From Pseudalgibacter alginicilyticus (GTDB lineage: Bacteria > Bacteroidota > Bacteroidia > Flavobacteriales > Flavobacteriaceae), in the NCBI RefSeq assembly GCF_001310225.1, contig NZ_CP012898.1, forward strand, positions 3,100,001 to 3,164,000: a DNA stretch of 64,000 bases, given 5' to 3'. Below the pieces are notes generated by a model. It was not told the DNA's origin. It ran no database searches and saw nothing but the letters and a program-made list of their open reading frames with translations. Shown here piece by piece: positions 1-9,216 of this stretch; position 1 is the first letter of the stretch, and each line of letters opens with the position of its first letter. The translations under genes and the position numbers were made by a program.

Positions 1-1
1 A

Positions 2-574
2 AGTAGCATAACCCTTATAATTCACGACCATGATTTAGAAGTTGGAGAAGGTGAAGAAAAATGGAGTTTTGAACAAGTATTTACCAAAGAAAGTTATTTG
101 GTTATTAACCCTACTTTTCATGAGCATGTAGATGTTCCATCAACAGCGCCAGAAGGTGAGTATCATATAGAACTTATAGTAACTGATGCGTTGGGTAACA
201 TTACCGAAGTTGAAGGTCATATTGAAATTTTACATCCAATTACAATTAGTGATTTTTCTATTGATAGTACGGTAGCTAGAGGGGATGATTTTCATGTAGA
301 GTTTATGATAGATGCAGTAAATGGTATTCATAGCATTTTTGTTGATATGCATGCGGATGGACTTTCAGTTGGTGAAGGCGAAGAAGAATTTGATTATGAA
401 TATGAATATTTGGGTGATTACCACGAACAAACTTCTGTAGAATTTCATGAACATATAGATGTTGCCCCTACTGCACCTGCTGGAGAGTATCATATCATTT
501 TTACAGTTGAAGATGAAGATGGTAATACCAAAGAATATGAAACACATATAGATGTTACAGCGCCTGTTGTTTAA
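2..574 (+). CDS. DUF4625 domain protein, 3' part of gene
   Basis: The reading frame is open from base 2, so the gene begins left of the window. A TTG at 98 is an internal codon, not a start. The visible 190 residues hold two related modules of about 90 residues. Each has a histidine/acidic-rich stretch (HDHDLEVGEGEE; MHADGLSVGEGEEE), then FHEHVDVP or FHEHIDVA, then APxGEYH and a VxDxxGN turn. This layout matches the DUF4625 family of secreted Bacteroidota proteins with an Ig-like beta fold. Conserved His and acidic clusters suggest metal binding, which is inference. A second DUF4625 lipoprotein and a MerC protein follow, supporting a role in envelope metal handling. Function is unproven. Confidence 0.75.
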   Translation, partial: SSITLIIHDHDLEVGEGEEKWSFEQVFTKESYLVINPTFHEHVDVPSTAPEGEYHIELIVTDALGNITEVEGHIEILHPITISDFSIDSTVARGDDFHVEFMIDAVNGIHSIFVDMHADGLSVGEGEEEFDYEYEYLGDYHEQTSVEFHEHIDVAPTAPAGEYHIIFTVEDEDGNTKEYETHIDVTAPVV

Positions 575-634
575 TTAAAATAATAATACACCGCATAATA
601 CCTTAGTGTGTTGTGCGGTTATAAATTTTATAAA

Positions 635-1114
635 ATGAAATCTACTTTAAAAAAGATATGTTTTTTTCTTCCTCTACTTATAATAGCTTCATGTTCGAGT
701 GATGATGGGGCAGATAAAGATGAAGAAAAACCAACTATTACTATTAATTACAATGAAGGTTTTCCACAAGCTTGTGCAGAACTTGTTAGAGGTGAAACCT
801 ATAATTTCAAGGCTATGGTGACTGATAATCAAGCATTGGCTTCATATAGTTTAGATATTCATCATAATTTTAACCAACATACTCATGATGATCAAGTTGG
901 TGAATGTGTTTTAGATGAAATAAAGACAGCTGTCAATCCTTTAGTTTTTATAAAAAATTATTCCATTGAAAACGGACCAAAAAGCTATGAAATAAGTATA
1001 AGTGTTACTATTCCTGACGATATTGATACTGGAGATTATCACTGCGCTTATTCTATAACAGATGAAACTGGTTGGCAAACTAGAACTTCCATAGATATAA
1101 AAATTGTTGAATAA
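635..1114 (+). CDS. DUF4625 domain lipoprotein
   Basis: A 159-residue protein. The ATG at 635 is preferred over an upstream in-frame GTG at 608 because it gives a clean lipoprotein signal: MKSTLKK, a hydrophobic core, and a lipobox ending at Cys20 followed by SSDD. The mature part resembles the DUF4625 module of the upstream gene, with a His-rich segment (DIHHNFNQHTHDDQ) and a closing GDYHCAYSITDETGW that parallels GEYHIxxxVxDxxGN. It lies 60 nt after the previous stop and 45 nt before a MerC gene, so the three are probably one operon. Likely exported and lipid-anchored. The His/Asp cluster hints at metal binding but this is not shown. Confidence 0.75.
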   Translation: MKSTLKKICFFLPLLIIASCSSDDGADKDEEKPTITINYNEGFPQACAELVRGETYNFKAMVTDNQALASYSLDIHHNFNQHTHDDQVGECVLDEIKTAVNPLVFIKNYSIENGPKSYEISISVTIPDDIDTGDYHCAYSITDETGWQTRTSIDIKIVE

Positions 1115-1159
1115 TTTAAAGAATAACATAATTTCTATCATTAGAAACTAATAATTGAA

Positions 1160-1564
1160 ATGATATTTATAAATAGAAAAGCAGATAGTATCGGGGTTAT
1201 ATCTAGTGCTCTATGTTTAATACATTGTGTAGCTACACCGTTTATTTTTATAGCACAAACCGGTTTATTAACCTGTTGTAGTGCTACACCTAGTTGGTGG
1301 GGACTAATAGATTATTTTTTCTTAGGAATTTCTTTTCTTGCTGTTTATCATACAACAAATACAACGGTAAGTAAATGGGTAAAACCGGCTTTATGGTTAA
1401 GTTGGGGCTTGTTGTTTTTAGTAATTATTAACGAAAAAACAACTTGGTTTTCTTTTGGAGAAAACATAATTTATATACCAACAATTTCATTGATAGTTTT
1501 GCATTTATACAATAGAAAATATTGTAAATGTGATATAGATAAGTGTTGCGTGCATAAGGGATAA
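1160..1564 (+). CDS. MerC domain-containing membrane protein
   Basis: A 134-residue protein with about four hydrophobic helices. The opening ADSIGVISSALCLIHC with Cys19 and Cys23, then a Cys39-Cys40 pair, fits the MerC family. The characterised member is an inner-membrane mercuric ion transporter; most Bacteroidota members are unassigned. The C-terminal tail is cysteine-rich (KYCKCDIDKCC), a plausible soft-metal ligand set. It closes an apparent operon with the two DUF4625 genes. No mercuric reductase or MerR-type regulator is seen in the window, so mercury resistance is less likely than general metal (for example zinc) handling; that is inference. Confidence 0.8.
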   Translation: MIFINRKADSIGVISSALCLIHCVATPFIFIAQTGLLTCCSATPSWWGLIDYFFLGISFLAVYHTTNTTVSKWVKPALWLSWGLLFLVIINEKTTWFSFGENIIYIPTISLIVLHLYNRKYCKCDIDKCCVHKG

Positions 1565-1825
1565 GGAATGGTTGGTTATTGTATTTTGCTAAATAAAATT
1601 TGTTAACAAAACAAAATCTTAATCAAAGGCTTGGGAATTTGGAATACACTATTTGGGTAATCTTTATGATAACACAACTTTTAAATTGAGTTTATTTTAT
1701 GATGCCTTGGTTGCCTTAGCGACTTAAAAAAATTGTAAGGATAAAAATACATGTAAGATTAACAGCTTGGCGTTCTAAATATTATATTAGCTGCGAAGAT
1801 TGTTACTTATAAAAATCTAATATAA

Positions 1826-3235
1826 ATGGATAGAAGAAAATTTTTTAAAAACGGATCGATTCTCGCATTAGGAACAAGCATGCTAAATCCTTTTGGGATT
1901 GATGCAAGTAATGTTCAACTCTTAAACAAGAACAAAAAAGCAAAGAATATTATCATTATTGTTAGTGATGGGATGAGTATTGGTACTTTAAACATGACAG
2001 ATTTATATCTATCCAGAAAAAGGGGGCAAGGTACCAGCTGGTTGCAATTATACAAGGATAACAAAGTGAAGAGGGCTTTAATGGATATGTCTTCTGCTAA
2101 TTCTATTGTAACAGATTCTGCTGCCGCAAGTTCGTCTTGGGGTGGTGGTGTTAGAATTAATAATGGTTCATTAAACGTGAGTAAAAATGGAGAATTTCAT
2201 CTTCCTATTTGGCAAAAATTTAAACAAGCCGGAAAAAAGGCCGGATGTGTGACTACAGTTCCAATTACGCACGCTACACCTGCAGGTTTTTGTGTAAATT
2301 CAAAAACAAGGAATGCACAAGATGAAATTGCAGAAATGTATTTGGAACAAAATTTTGATGTGATGATGGGGGGTGGGCAAAATTATTTTTCTTCTAAAAA
2401 AAGGAAAGATAAAAAGGATATGTTTCAAGCTTATAGTTTAAAGGGATATGAGGTTGTTAAAACGAGAAACGAGATGTTTTCTGCATCAAACAGTAAACCT
2501 ATTTTAGGAGTGTTTAATGAAGATGCACTCCCTTACTCTATAGATAGAGAAAATAGTAATGCGTTACTTAAAAAAGTGCCTACTTTAGCTGAAATGACTA
2601 AAAAAGCTATTGAAGTAATGAAAAATCATCCTAAAGGTTTTGTGCTGCAAGTGGAAGCAGGAAAAGTGGATTGGGCTGCTCATGGTAATGATATTTCAGG
2701 GCTTATTTATGACCAAGTTGCTCATGATGAAGCCATACAAGTGGCTATAGATTTTGCAGAACAAGATGGAGAAACATTAGTTATTATAACTACAGACCAT
2801 GGTAATGCAAATCCAGGAGTTATTTATGGTAATCAAGCAAATGATAATTTCGATTCAATTCAAAAATATAAACATACTAATGAATGGATTTTAAATGGGA
2901 TAGAAAAGGAAATGTCTGTGACTCAATTAAAAGAAAGAGTGCACTATGCTAATAATTTTGCTCTTACTGACGAAGAATCTAAACTATTATTAAGTTATTA
3001 TTCTAATCTACAAACAGAAGATGGCCTTTACAATCCGAGACATCTCCCCTTTAAGGTTTTAGCAGAAATACAAAAACAGCATAATTCTGTAGGATGGATT
3101 AGTATGCAACATTCAGCTGATTATGTAGAATTGGCTATGCTTGGTCCAGGAAGTCAATTGTTAAAGCCTTTTATAAAAAACACAGATCTTCATTATTTGA
3201 TGTTAGAGGCAGCTGAAATTGAAAATAAATTTTAA
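1826..3235 (+). CDS. alkaline phosphatase, PhoA superfamily
   Basis: A 469-residue phosphomonoesterase, probably exported. The N-terminus MDRRKFFKNGSILALG looks like a twin-arginine signal. Family motifs are in order: metal ligand in VSDGM (Asp48), nucleophile in VTDSAAAS (Ser98), THATPAGF, the metal-binding VDWAAHGND and DQVAHDEA, then TTDHGN and a late HSADYVE histidine. All expected catalytic positions look present, so it should be active with zinc/magnesium. The 261-bp region upstream (1565-1825) has no gene and no convincing TAnnTTTG box. A phosphate-starvation operator could lie there, but none was recognised. The gene stands alone and converges on the universal stress gene. Confidence 0.9.
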   Translation: MDRRKFFKNGSILALGTSMLNPFGIDASNVQLLNKNKKAKNIIIIVSDGMSIGTLNMTDLYLSRKRGQGTSWLQLYKDNKVKRALMDMSSANSIVTDSAAASSSWGGGVRINNGSLNVSKNGEFHLPIWQKFKQAGKKAGCVTTVPITHATPAGFCVNSKTRNAQDEIAEMYLEQNFDVMMGGGQNYFSSKKRKDKKDMFQAYSLKGYEVVKTRNEMFSASNSKPILGVFNEDALPYSIDRENSNALLKKVPTLAEMTKKAIEVMKNHPKGFVLQVEAGKVDWAAHGNDISGLIYDQVAHDEAIQVAIDFAEQDGETLVIITTDHGNANPGVIYGNQANDNFDSIQKYKHTNEWILNGIEKEMSVTQLKERVHYANNFALTDEESKLLLSYYSNLQTEDGLYNPRHLPFKVLAEIQKQHNSVGWISMQHSADYVELAMLGPGSQLLKPFIKNTDLHYLMLEAAEIENKF

Positions 3236-3323
3236 AGCAATGTTGTGTACAGAGTATTGTGGTATAATTAATCTGATTAAGGGATTCAAGTATAAATTCT
3301 CAATTGATAAATTGGATTTTATG

Positions 3324-4148
3324 TCAAATCTTAAAAGTTATTACAGGTCGTTTTGCATGGTTTACCAAATCTTCGCTAATGCTTCCATTAAAAAAATGTG
3401 AAATACCTTGTCTGCCGTGAGTGCTCACTCCAATTAAATCTGCTTTAATAGATTGTGAAAAATTCATAATACCTTGTTCAATAGTTTCATCGTTATAGAT
3501 ATTTAATGAGTAATTTTTAAAGTCCAGGTTTTTTGTAAAATTATCCATGCGCTCTTGTGCATCTGCTGTTGTCATAAACTTATTAGGGGTGTTCACCATA
3601 AGTAAAAACATTTTTGATTCAAATTTCTCGGCAAATTTTAAGGCTTTCTCAAAAGGAATTTTAGATTCATCCTTAAAATCAGAGGCAAAAACGAAGTTGT
3701 TGGCTTTAAAGATGGTATGCTCATTTTTAATTACTAAAACAGGAGTTTCTGAGGTGCGTACTACTTTTTCGGTATTAGAGCCTATGAGCATTTCTTTTAG
3801 TCCATTACTTCCATGAGATCCCATCACTATTAAATCAATCGTGTTTTTTTTACACGCCTGAAAAATGCCTTTAAATATTTCATGAAATTCAACATGTTCA
3901 AAAACAGTTAAGTCTTGTAAATAATCTTTAGCTATCAATTCTTTAAAACGTTGATGTGCTAATTTCATAAAAAATACGGCTTCAGGTAATTCGTTATGTG
4001 AACTCAAAGGATCTATTTTATTCATTGGCAATTCTAAAATATGTAAAAGATGAATTTCACAGTGATGTTTTCTAGCTAATTGAGCAGCAACCTTTAAAGC
4101 TTTTTCTGCTTGAGGCGAAAAGTCTGTAGGAACGAGCAATTTTTTCAT
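3324..4148 (-). CDS. tandem universal stress protein (UspA-like)
   Basis: A cytoplasmic protein of 274 residues with two Usp domains. The start at 4148 (MKKLLVPTDFSP) is chosen because it begins exactly at the first beta strand of the fold; a longer reading to 4223 adds 25 residues without family resemblance. Domain one ends with VMGSHGSNGLKEMLIGSNTEKV, carrying the G-x2-G-x9-G(S/T) nucleotide-binding pattern. Domain two ends with GVSTHGRQGISHFFNGSISED, a more degenerate version. Two-domain Usp proteins are common in Flavobacteriia and are linked to stress and energy status; the precise role is unknown. It is divergent from rimP. Confidence 0.85.
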   Translation of the reverse strand: MKKLLVPTDFSPQAEKALKVAAQLARKHHCEIHLLHILELPMNKIDPLSSHNELPEAVFFMKLAHQRFKELIAKDYLQDLTVFEHVEFHEIFKGIFQACKKNTIDLIVMGSHGSNGLKEMLIGSNTEKVVRTSETPVLVIKNEHTIFKANNFVFASDFKDESKIPFEKALKFAEKFESKMFLLMVNTPNKFMTTADAQERMDNFTKNLDFKNYSLNIYNDETIEQGIMNFSQSIKADLIGVSTHGRQGISHFFNGSISEDLVNHAKRPVITFKI

Positions 4149-4212
4149 ATTTATTAAAGAATAGTTGTATATAAATATATGACTTAATACTTTAAAAACC
4201 GATAAAAAATTA

Positions 4213-4220
4213 TATATTTG
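4213..4220 (+). promoter_or_regulatory. candidate -7 promoter element for rimP-nusA-infB
   Basis: The sequence TATATTTG fits the flavobacterial -7 consensus TAnnTTTG and lies 63 bp before the rimP ATG. The expected upstream TTG is not clear. If used, transcription would start near 4227 and run through the hairpin at 4248-4273. Confidence 0.5.
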
Positions 4221-4247
4221 CACCGTTGTAAGGCGAATTAAGGAAAT

Positions 4248-4273
4248 GAGGGGACGGAAAGTCCCCTCTTTTT
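4248..4273 (+). terminator. terminator-like hairpin in the rimP leader (possible attenuator)
   Basis: An 8-bp GC-rich stem (4248-4255 GAGGGGAC with 4261-4268 GTCCCCTC), a GGAAA loop and five T residues at 4269-4273 make a canonical intrinsic terminator. It sits between the promoter and the rimP ATG, 10 nt before the start codon, and no gene upstream on this strand needs it: usp is divergent. It could attenuate rimP-nusA-infB. Structure is seen; regulation is inferred. Confidence 0.6.
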
Positions 4274-4283
4274 ATACTAAGAA

Positions 4284-4745
4284 ATGTTTAAAAATATAGT
4301 CCAAAATTTATTAGAAACGGCACTAAATGAACGATTAGATTTATTTCTGATTGAGTTTACTGTTAGTAGTGAGAACCATATTAAAATCATAATAGATGGT
4401 GATAATGGTGTGCTTGTAGAAGATTGTATATTTGTTAGTAGAGCTATTGAACATAATATTGACAGAGATGAGTATGATTTTTCTCTGGAGGTGTTTTCAG
4501 CAGGAGCCACAACACCTTTGGTTCATGAAAGACAATACAAAAAGAATATAGGTAGAACCTTAGCTGTAAAAACTGCTTCTGGGAAAACAGAAGGTATAAT
4601 TACGGACACAACGGAAACAGGTATTTCGTTAGAATGGAAAGTTAGAGAGCCTAAGCCAATTGGGAAAGGTAAAGTAACTGTTATTAAAAAAGAAAATATT
4701 GCATACAGTGATATTTTAGAAGCTAAAGTGGTGATTAAATTTTAA
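4284..4745 (+). CDS. rimP: ribosome maturation factor RimP
   Basis: A 153-residue cytoplasmic protein that helps 30S subunit maturation. It has the N-terminal alpha/beta domain (IIIDGDNGVLVEDCIFVSRAIE; DEYDFSLEVFSAGATTPL, the equivalent of the family's LEVSSPGxxRPL) and a C-terminal SH3-like barrel (LAVKTASGKTEGIITDT). Length is typical for Bacteroidota. It heads the conserved rimP-nusA-infB operon with 13 nt to nusA. The leader carries a promoter and a terminator-like hairpin. Confidence 0.95.
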   Translation: MFKNIVQNLLETALNERLDLFLIEFTVSSENHIKIIIDGDNGVLVEDCIFVSRAIEHNIDRDEYDFSLEVFSAGATTPLVHERQYKKNIGRTLAVKTASGKTEGIITDTTETGISLEWKVREPKPIGKGKVTVIKKENIAYSDILEAKVVIKF

Positions 4746-4758
4746 TTCAAGGAGAGTT

Positions 4759-5991
4759 ATGGAGAATATTGCGTTAATTGATTCGTTTTCAGAATTTAAG
4801 GACGATAAATTAATAGATCGTGTAACGTTGATGGCGATTTTGGAAGACGTTTTTAGAAGTGCCTTAAAAAAGAAATTTGGAGATGATGATAATTTTGATA
4901 TTATTGTAAATCCAGATAAAGGAGATTTGGAAATTTGGAGAAACAGAGTGGTGGTTGCCGATGGAGAAGTAGAAGAACCTAATCAAGAAATATCTTTAAG
5001 TGCAGCACGTAAAATAGAACCAGATTTTGAGGTTGGAGAAGATGTGTCTGAAGAAGTGAAATTGATAGATTTAGGGCGTCGTGCTATTTTGGCTTTACGT
5101 CAAAATTTAATAGCCAAAATTCATGAGCATGATAATACTATCATTTATAAGCAATTTAAAGACTTAATAGGTGAAATTTATACTGCAGAAGTACATCATA
5201 TCCGTCATAGAGCTGTAATTTTGTTAGATGATGAAGGTAATGAGGTTATCTTGCCCAAAGAAAAACAAATACCGTCAGACTTTTTCAGAAAAGGAGATAA
5301 TGTAAGAGGCGTTATAGATAGCGTAGAGCTTAAAGGAGCAAAGCCTACCATTATTATGTCTAGAAGTTCTCCTGTATTTCTTGAAAAATTATTTGAACAA
5401 GAAATACCAGAGGTTTTTGATGGACTTATTACCATTAAAAATGTGGTAAGAATTCCAGGTGAAAAAGCAAAAGTAGCTGTAGATTCTTATGATGATAGAA
5501 TAGATCCTGTTGGAGCTTGTGTTGGTATGAAAGGATCAAGAATTCACGGTATTGTTCGTGAGTTAGGAAATGAAAATATTGATGTAATAAATTACACCAA
5601 TAATTTACAATTATACATCACTAGAGCATTAAGCCCTGCAAGAGTAACTTCTATAAAAATAGATGAAGAAACAAAACGTGCAGAGGTTATTTTAAAACCA
5701 GAAGAGGTAAGCAAAGCCATTGGTAGAGGAGGACATAATATTCGCTTAGCTGGTCAATTAACTGGTTATGAAATTGACGTGTTTAGAGAGGGTGTAGAAG
5801 AAGATGTTGAGCTATCTGAGTTTACCGATGAAATAGAAGGATGGATTATTGAAGAGTTTAGCAAAGCAGGTCTGGATACAGCAAAAAGTATTTTAGAACA
5901 AGATGTGTTAGATTTAGTAAAAAGAACTGACTTAGAAGAAGAGACAATTAAAGATGTTATCAGGATTCTAAGAGAAGAATTTGAAGAATAA
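4759..5991 (+). CDS. nusA: transcription termination/antitermination factor NusA
   Basis: A 410-residue RNA polymerase-binding factor controlling pausing, termination and antitermination. Order: N-terminal polymerase-binding domain (about 1-125), S1 domain (about 130-200), then two KH domains, with GACVGMKGSRIHGIVRELG in KH1 and AIGRGGHNIRLAGQLTG in KH2. It ends soon after an acidic C-terminus (about 370-410) and lacks the long acidic repeats of gamma-proteobacterial NusA, as is usual outside that group. An AAGGAG at 4749-4754 precedes the ATG by only 4 nt; a Shine-Dalgarno-like sequence is uncommon in this genome. Confidence 0.96.
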   Translation: MENIALIDSFSEFKDDKLIDRVTLMAILEDVFRSALKKKFGDDDNFDIIVNPDKGDLEIWRNRVVVADGEVEEPNQEISLSAARKIEPDFEVGEDVSEEVKLIDLGRRAILALRQNLIAKIHEHDNTIIYKQFKDLIGEIYTAEVHHIRHRAVILLDDEGNEVILPKEKQIPSDFFRKGDNVRGVIDSVELKGAKPTIIMSRSSPVFLEKLFEQEIPEVFDGLITIKNVVRIPGEKAKVAVDSYDDRIDPVGACVGMKGSRIHGIVRELGNENIDVINYTNNLQLYITRALSPARVTSIKIDEETKRAEVILKPEEVSKAIGRGGHNIRLAGQLTGYEIDVFREGVEEDVELSEFTDEIEGWIIEEFSKAGLDTAKSILEQDVLDLVKRTDLEEETIKDVIRILREEFEE

Positions 5992-6001
5992 TATCAAAGC
6001 A

Positions 6002-6040
6002 ATCACAAAACAATAAATTTGTTTTTTTGTGATAAATTTG
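6002..6040 (+). promoter_or_regulatory. nusA-infB intercistronic hairpin and possible internal promoter
   Basis: An AT-rich inverted repeat pairs 6002-6009 (ATCACAAA) with 6026-6033 (TTTGTGAT). It is followed at once by TAAATTTG (6033-6040), which matches TAnnTTTG. This could give infB its own promoter or be an RNA-processing hairpin. No TTG is found at the proper distance upstream, so support is weak. Confidence 0.3.
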
Positions 6041-6076
6041 GTATAGTATAATATTAGAGTACATTAAAGGCAATTT

Positions 6077-8902
6077 ATGGCTGAAACAATTAGATTAAAT
6101 AAAGTATTACGTGAGTTAAATATCTCTTTAGATCGCGCCGTAGAATTTTTAGATTCTAAGGGTGTTGAAATTGATAAGCGACCTACAACAAAAATTTCTG
6201 AAGAAGTTTATGGAATTCTTTCTGATGAATTTGCAACTGATGCAAGTAAAAAAGTAGCATCTAAAGAAGTAGGAGAAGCGAAGCTTAAAGAAAAAGAGAG
6301 ACTGCGTGAACAACGCGAACGTGAACTTGAAGAAAAGCACTTAGAAGATTTAAAAAGACAAGAAGCTAGGCAGGATGAGGTTGTAAGAGCAACTAAAACA
6401 CTTTCTGGACCAAAGCAAGTTGGAAAAATTGATTTAGAGCCTAAGAAAAAGGAAGCCGCTAATGTTCCTCTAAAAGAAAAAGAAGAGGAGAAAGAAGTTT
6501 CTCCTGTAGAAGAAACTCCAATGGAGCAGCCACCAATTGTTGAGACTGATAAAAAAAATGAACTCAAGGAAGAAAAACCTATTGAGGTTGAAAAAATTGA
6601 GACTAAGAGACCAGTCATTCAAGCTCCTAAAGTAGTGAAAACTGAAGTGCCTAAACCAGAGGTTTCTAAAGATAAAAAAACATCTACTGATGAACCACCT
6701 GTTGTAGATGAAAAGCTGAAAACTAAATATCAAAAACTTACTGGTCCGAAAATTTCAGGTGACAAAATAGATCTTTCTCAGTTTAATAAGCCTAAGAAGA
6801 AAAAAGAAGATAAAAAACCAGATACTAAAACATCTGATAATGCGGCTAATAAAAAGAAACGTAGACGTATCAGTAAAGTTGGAGGGCCTCAAGACAGCAG
6901 GTCTGGTGGTGCTAATAGACCTGGGAGACCTGGCGGAAATGATAGATTTAAAGGAAAACCAGGGCAAGGACGTCGTAATGTTGTAAAAGAAGAACCTAGT
7001 GAGGAGGATGTTAAAAAGCAAGTGCGAGAAACACTTGAAAAACTTCAAGGTAAATCTAACAAAGGTAAAGGTGCTAAATATAGAAGAGATAAAAGAGATT
7101 TACATAGAGAACAAACAGAGTTAGACCAACAAATAGAGGCTGCTGAAAGCAAAATCCTTAAGGTTACAGAGTTTGTTACGGCTAGTGAAGTTGCTACTAT
7201 GATGGATGTTCAAGTAACTCAAATTATTTCTGCTTGTATGTCATTAGGGATGATGGTAACAATGAATCAGCGTTTAGATGCTGAAACATTGTCTATAGTT
7301 GCTGATGAGTTTGGATATAAAGTTGAATTTGTTACTTCCGCTATTGAGGAATCTATTGAAGAAGTACAAGATAAACCAGAAGACTTAAAACCTCGTGCAC
7401 CAATTGTAACGGTTATGGGACACGTTGATCATGGTAAAACATCACTTTTGGATTATATCCGTAAAGAGAATGTTATTGCAGGTGAATCAGGTGGAATTAC
7501 TCAGCATATTGGAGCTTACGGCGTAGAGTTGGATAATGGTCAAAAAATTGCCTTTTTAGATACACCTGGTCACGAGGCGTTTACAGCAATGCGTGCACGT
7601 GGTGCTCAAGTAACAGATATTGCTATTATTGTTGCGGCTGCGGATGATGATATCATGCCACAAACCAAAGAGGCTATATCACATGCACAAGCAGCAGGAG
7701 TACCTATTGTATTTGCAATTAATAAAATTGATAAACCCGATTCAAACCCTGAAAAAATTAAGGAAGGTTTAGCGCAAATGAATCTTTTAGTAGAAGATTG
7801 GGGTGGTAAAATTCAGTCTCATGATATTTCTGCAAAAATAGGAACTGGGGTTAAAGAGTTATTAGAAAAAGTATTGTTAGAAGCAGAGTTATTAGAGCTT
7901 ACTGCAAACCCAGATAAGCCAGCTGTAGGGACAGTGGTTGAGGCATTTCTTGACAAAGGTCGTGGATATGTATCAACCATATTGGTGCAAGCAGGAACTT
8001 TGAAGATAGGTGATTATGTGTTAGCTGGAAAAAATAGTGGTAAGGTAAAAGCCATGCATGATGAACGTGGAAACGATGTTTTAGCAGCAGGCCCATCTAC
8101 ACCAGTGTCAATTTTAGGATTGGACGGTGCGCCACAAGCGGGTGATAAGTTTAGTGTTTTTGCAGATGAGCGTGAAGCCAAGCAAATTGCAACCAAACGT
8201 GCACAATTGCAGAGAGAGCAATCCGTTAGAACACAACGTCATATCACACTTGATGAAATAGGAAGACGTATTGCTTTAGGTGATTTCCAAGAATTAAACA
8301 TCATTCTTAAAGGGGATGTGGATGGTTCTGTGGAAGCCTTAACAGATTCTTTCCAAAAACTGTCAACTGAAGAAATTCAAGTAAACATCTTACATAAAGG
8401 TGTTGGTGCTATTACTGAAAGTGATGTGTTATTAGCTTCAGCTTCCGATGCAATTATAATTGGATTTAATGTACGTCCCGTTGGAAATGCAAGAATGACT
8501 GCTGATAAAGAAGAAATAGATATCAGAACTTACTCTATTATTTATGATGCTATTAACGATCTCAAAGATGCTATGGAAGGTATGTTGTCTCCAGAACTTA
8601 AGGAAGAGATTACTGGTACGGCAGAAATCAGAGAAATGTTTAAAGTATCCAAAGTTGGTACTATTGCAGGTTGTATGGTTACCAATGGTAAAATTCTTAG
8701 AAGTTCTAAAGTACGCTTAATTCGTGATGGTGTAGTTGTTTATACTGGTGAGTTAGCTTCGTTAAAACGATTTAAAGATGACGTTAAAGAGGTAACTAAA
8801 GGTTACGATTGTGGTATGCAGATTAAGAATTACAACGATATTAATGAAGGAGATATTATTGAGGCTTTCCACGAAGTTGAAGTTAAGAAGAAGCTTAAAT
8901 AA
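6077..8902 (+). CDS. infB: translation initiation factor IF-2
   Basis: A 941-residue GTPase that places initiator tRNA on the 30S subunit. The N-terminus ([18 protein letters not shown]) is the IF2-N fold, followed by about 330 residues of Lys/Glu/Pro-rich low-complexity linker, a second IF2-N-like segment near 370-420, then the GTPase: G1 GHVDHGKT near residue 447, G3 DTPGHEAF, G4 NKID near 547, then domains II, III and IV. It is complete and typical in length for Flavobacteriia. It is the last gene of rimP-nusA-infB and is followed by a strong terminator. Confidence 0.97.
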   Translation: MAETIRLNKVLRELNISLDRAVEFLDSKGVEIDKRPTTKISEEVYGILSDEFATDASKKVASKEVGEAKLKEKERLREQRERELEEKHLEDLKRQEARQDEVVRATKTLSGPKQVGKIDLEPKKKEAANVPLKEKEEEKEVSPVEETPMEQPPIVETDKKNELKEEKPIEVEKIETKRPVIQAPKVVKTEVPKPEVSKDKKTSTDEPPVVDEKLKTKYQKLTGPKISGDKIDLSQFNKPKKKKEDKKPDTKTSDNAANKKKRRRISKVGGPQDSRSGGANRPGRPGGNDRFKGKPGQGRRNVVKEEPSEEDVKKQVRETLEKLQGKSNKGKGAKYRRDKRDLHREQTELDQQIEAAESKILKVTEFVTASEVATMMDVQVTQIISACMSLGMMVTMNQRLDAETLSIVADEFGYKVEFVTSAIEESIEEVQDKPEDLKPRAPIVTVMGHVDHGKTSLLDYIRKENVIAGESGGITQHIGAYGVELDNGQKIAFLDTPGHEAFTAMRARGAQVTDIAIIVAAADDDIMPQTKEAISHAQAAGVPIVFAINKIDKPDSNPEKIKEGLAQMNLLVEDWGGKIQSHDISAKIGTGVKELLEKVLLEAELLELTANPDKPAVGTVVEAFLDKGRGYVSTILVQAGTLKIGDYVLAGKNSGKVKAMHDERGNDVLAAGPSTPVSILGLDGAPQAGDKFSVFADEREAKQIATKRAQLQREQSVRTQRHITLDEIGRRIALGDFQELNIILKGDVDGSVEALTDSFQKLSTEEIQVNILHKGVGAITESDVLLASASDAIIIGFNVRPVGNARMTADKEEIDIRTYSIIYDAINDLKDAMEGMLSPELKEEITGTAEIREMFKVSKVGTIAGCMVTNGKILRSSKVRLIRDGVVVYTGELASLKRFKDDVKEVTKGYDCGMQIKNYNDINEGDIIEAFHEVEVKKKLK

Positions 8903-8930
8903 TAAATAGATATTATATTTAATCATACTT

Positions 8931-8957
8931 AAAGAGGTCTTATGACCTCTTTTTTTT
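8931..8957 (+). terminator. intrinsic terminator after infB
   Basis: A 7-bp stem (8933-8939 AGAGGTC with 8944-8950 GACCTCT), a TTAT loop and a run of T to 8957, 30 nt after the infB stop. It closes the rimP-nusA-infB transcription unit. Confidence 0.85.
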
Positions 8958-9173
8958 GTATTTATCTAAATCGTATAAGTGAGTTTATTAATGTTCAAAT
9001 TATTTAGACCATAAAAAAGTATTAAAAGCTATGATTTAATAGGAAAAAAGCTGTTGTTAAAATAGTCAAGTTTGGTAAAACTAATCTTATAGTATTAAAA
9101 TGGGAGGTTGTTTTTTTTGAAAATAAATTCAGTAAATAAGAGTGTGATTATGAAGATTATGATTAATATAAAT
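8958..9173. other. AT-rich gap between convergent genes
   Basis: The 314-bp interval 8903-9216 separates infB from the convergent SPOR gene. Apart from one terminator at each end, I see no open frame with coding character, no RNA gene and no convincing promoter or repeat here. Confidence 0.6.
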
Positions 9174-9197
9174 AAAAAAAGCGAACCAAGGGTCGCT
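9174..9197 (-). terminator. intrinsic terminator of the SPOR gene
   Basis: Read on the minus strand, a short GC stem (GCG-A-CC with GG-T-CGC, one bulged base) is followed by seven T residues (plus-strand A run 9174-9180). It lies about 20 nt beyond the stop of the minus-strand gene. Confidence 0.65.
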
Positions 9198-9216
9198 TCT
9201 TTTTACTGTGAAAATT

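Noticed and set aside
590-619. Stem-loop between the two DUF4625 genes (ACCGCA/TGCGGT)
   Set aside because: Only six pairs with an 18-nt loop and no T tract; too weak to call a terminator or a riboswitch.
1160-1564. Mercury resistance operon
   Set aside because: Only a MerC-domain protein is present; no MerA, MerT, MerP or MerR-like gene is seen, and the neighbours are DUF4625 proteins.
3219-3401. Plus-strand frame of 60 codons after the phosphatase gene
   Set aside because: It runs over the end of the convergent stress-protein gene, lacks family resemblance and has no start context.
6149-7048. Several Phe/Ser-rich minus-strand frames inside infB
   Set aside because: They mirror the Lys/Glu-rich low-complexity linker of IF-2 on the opposite strand; composition is typical of a shadow.
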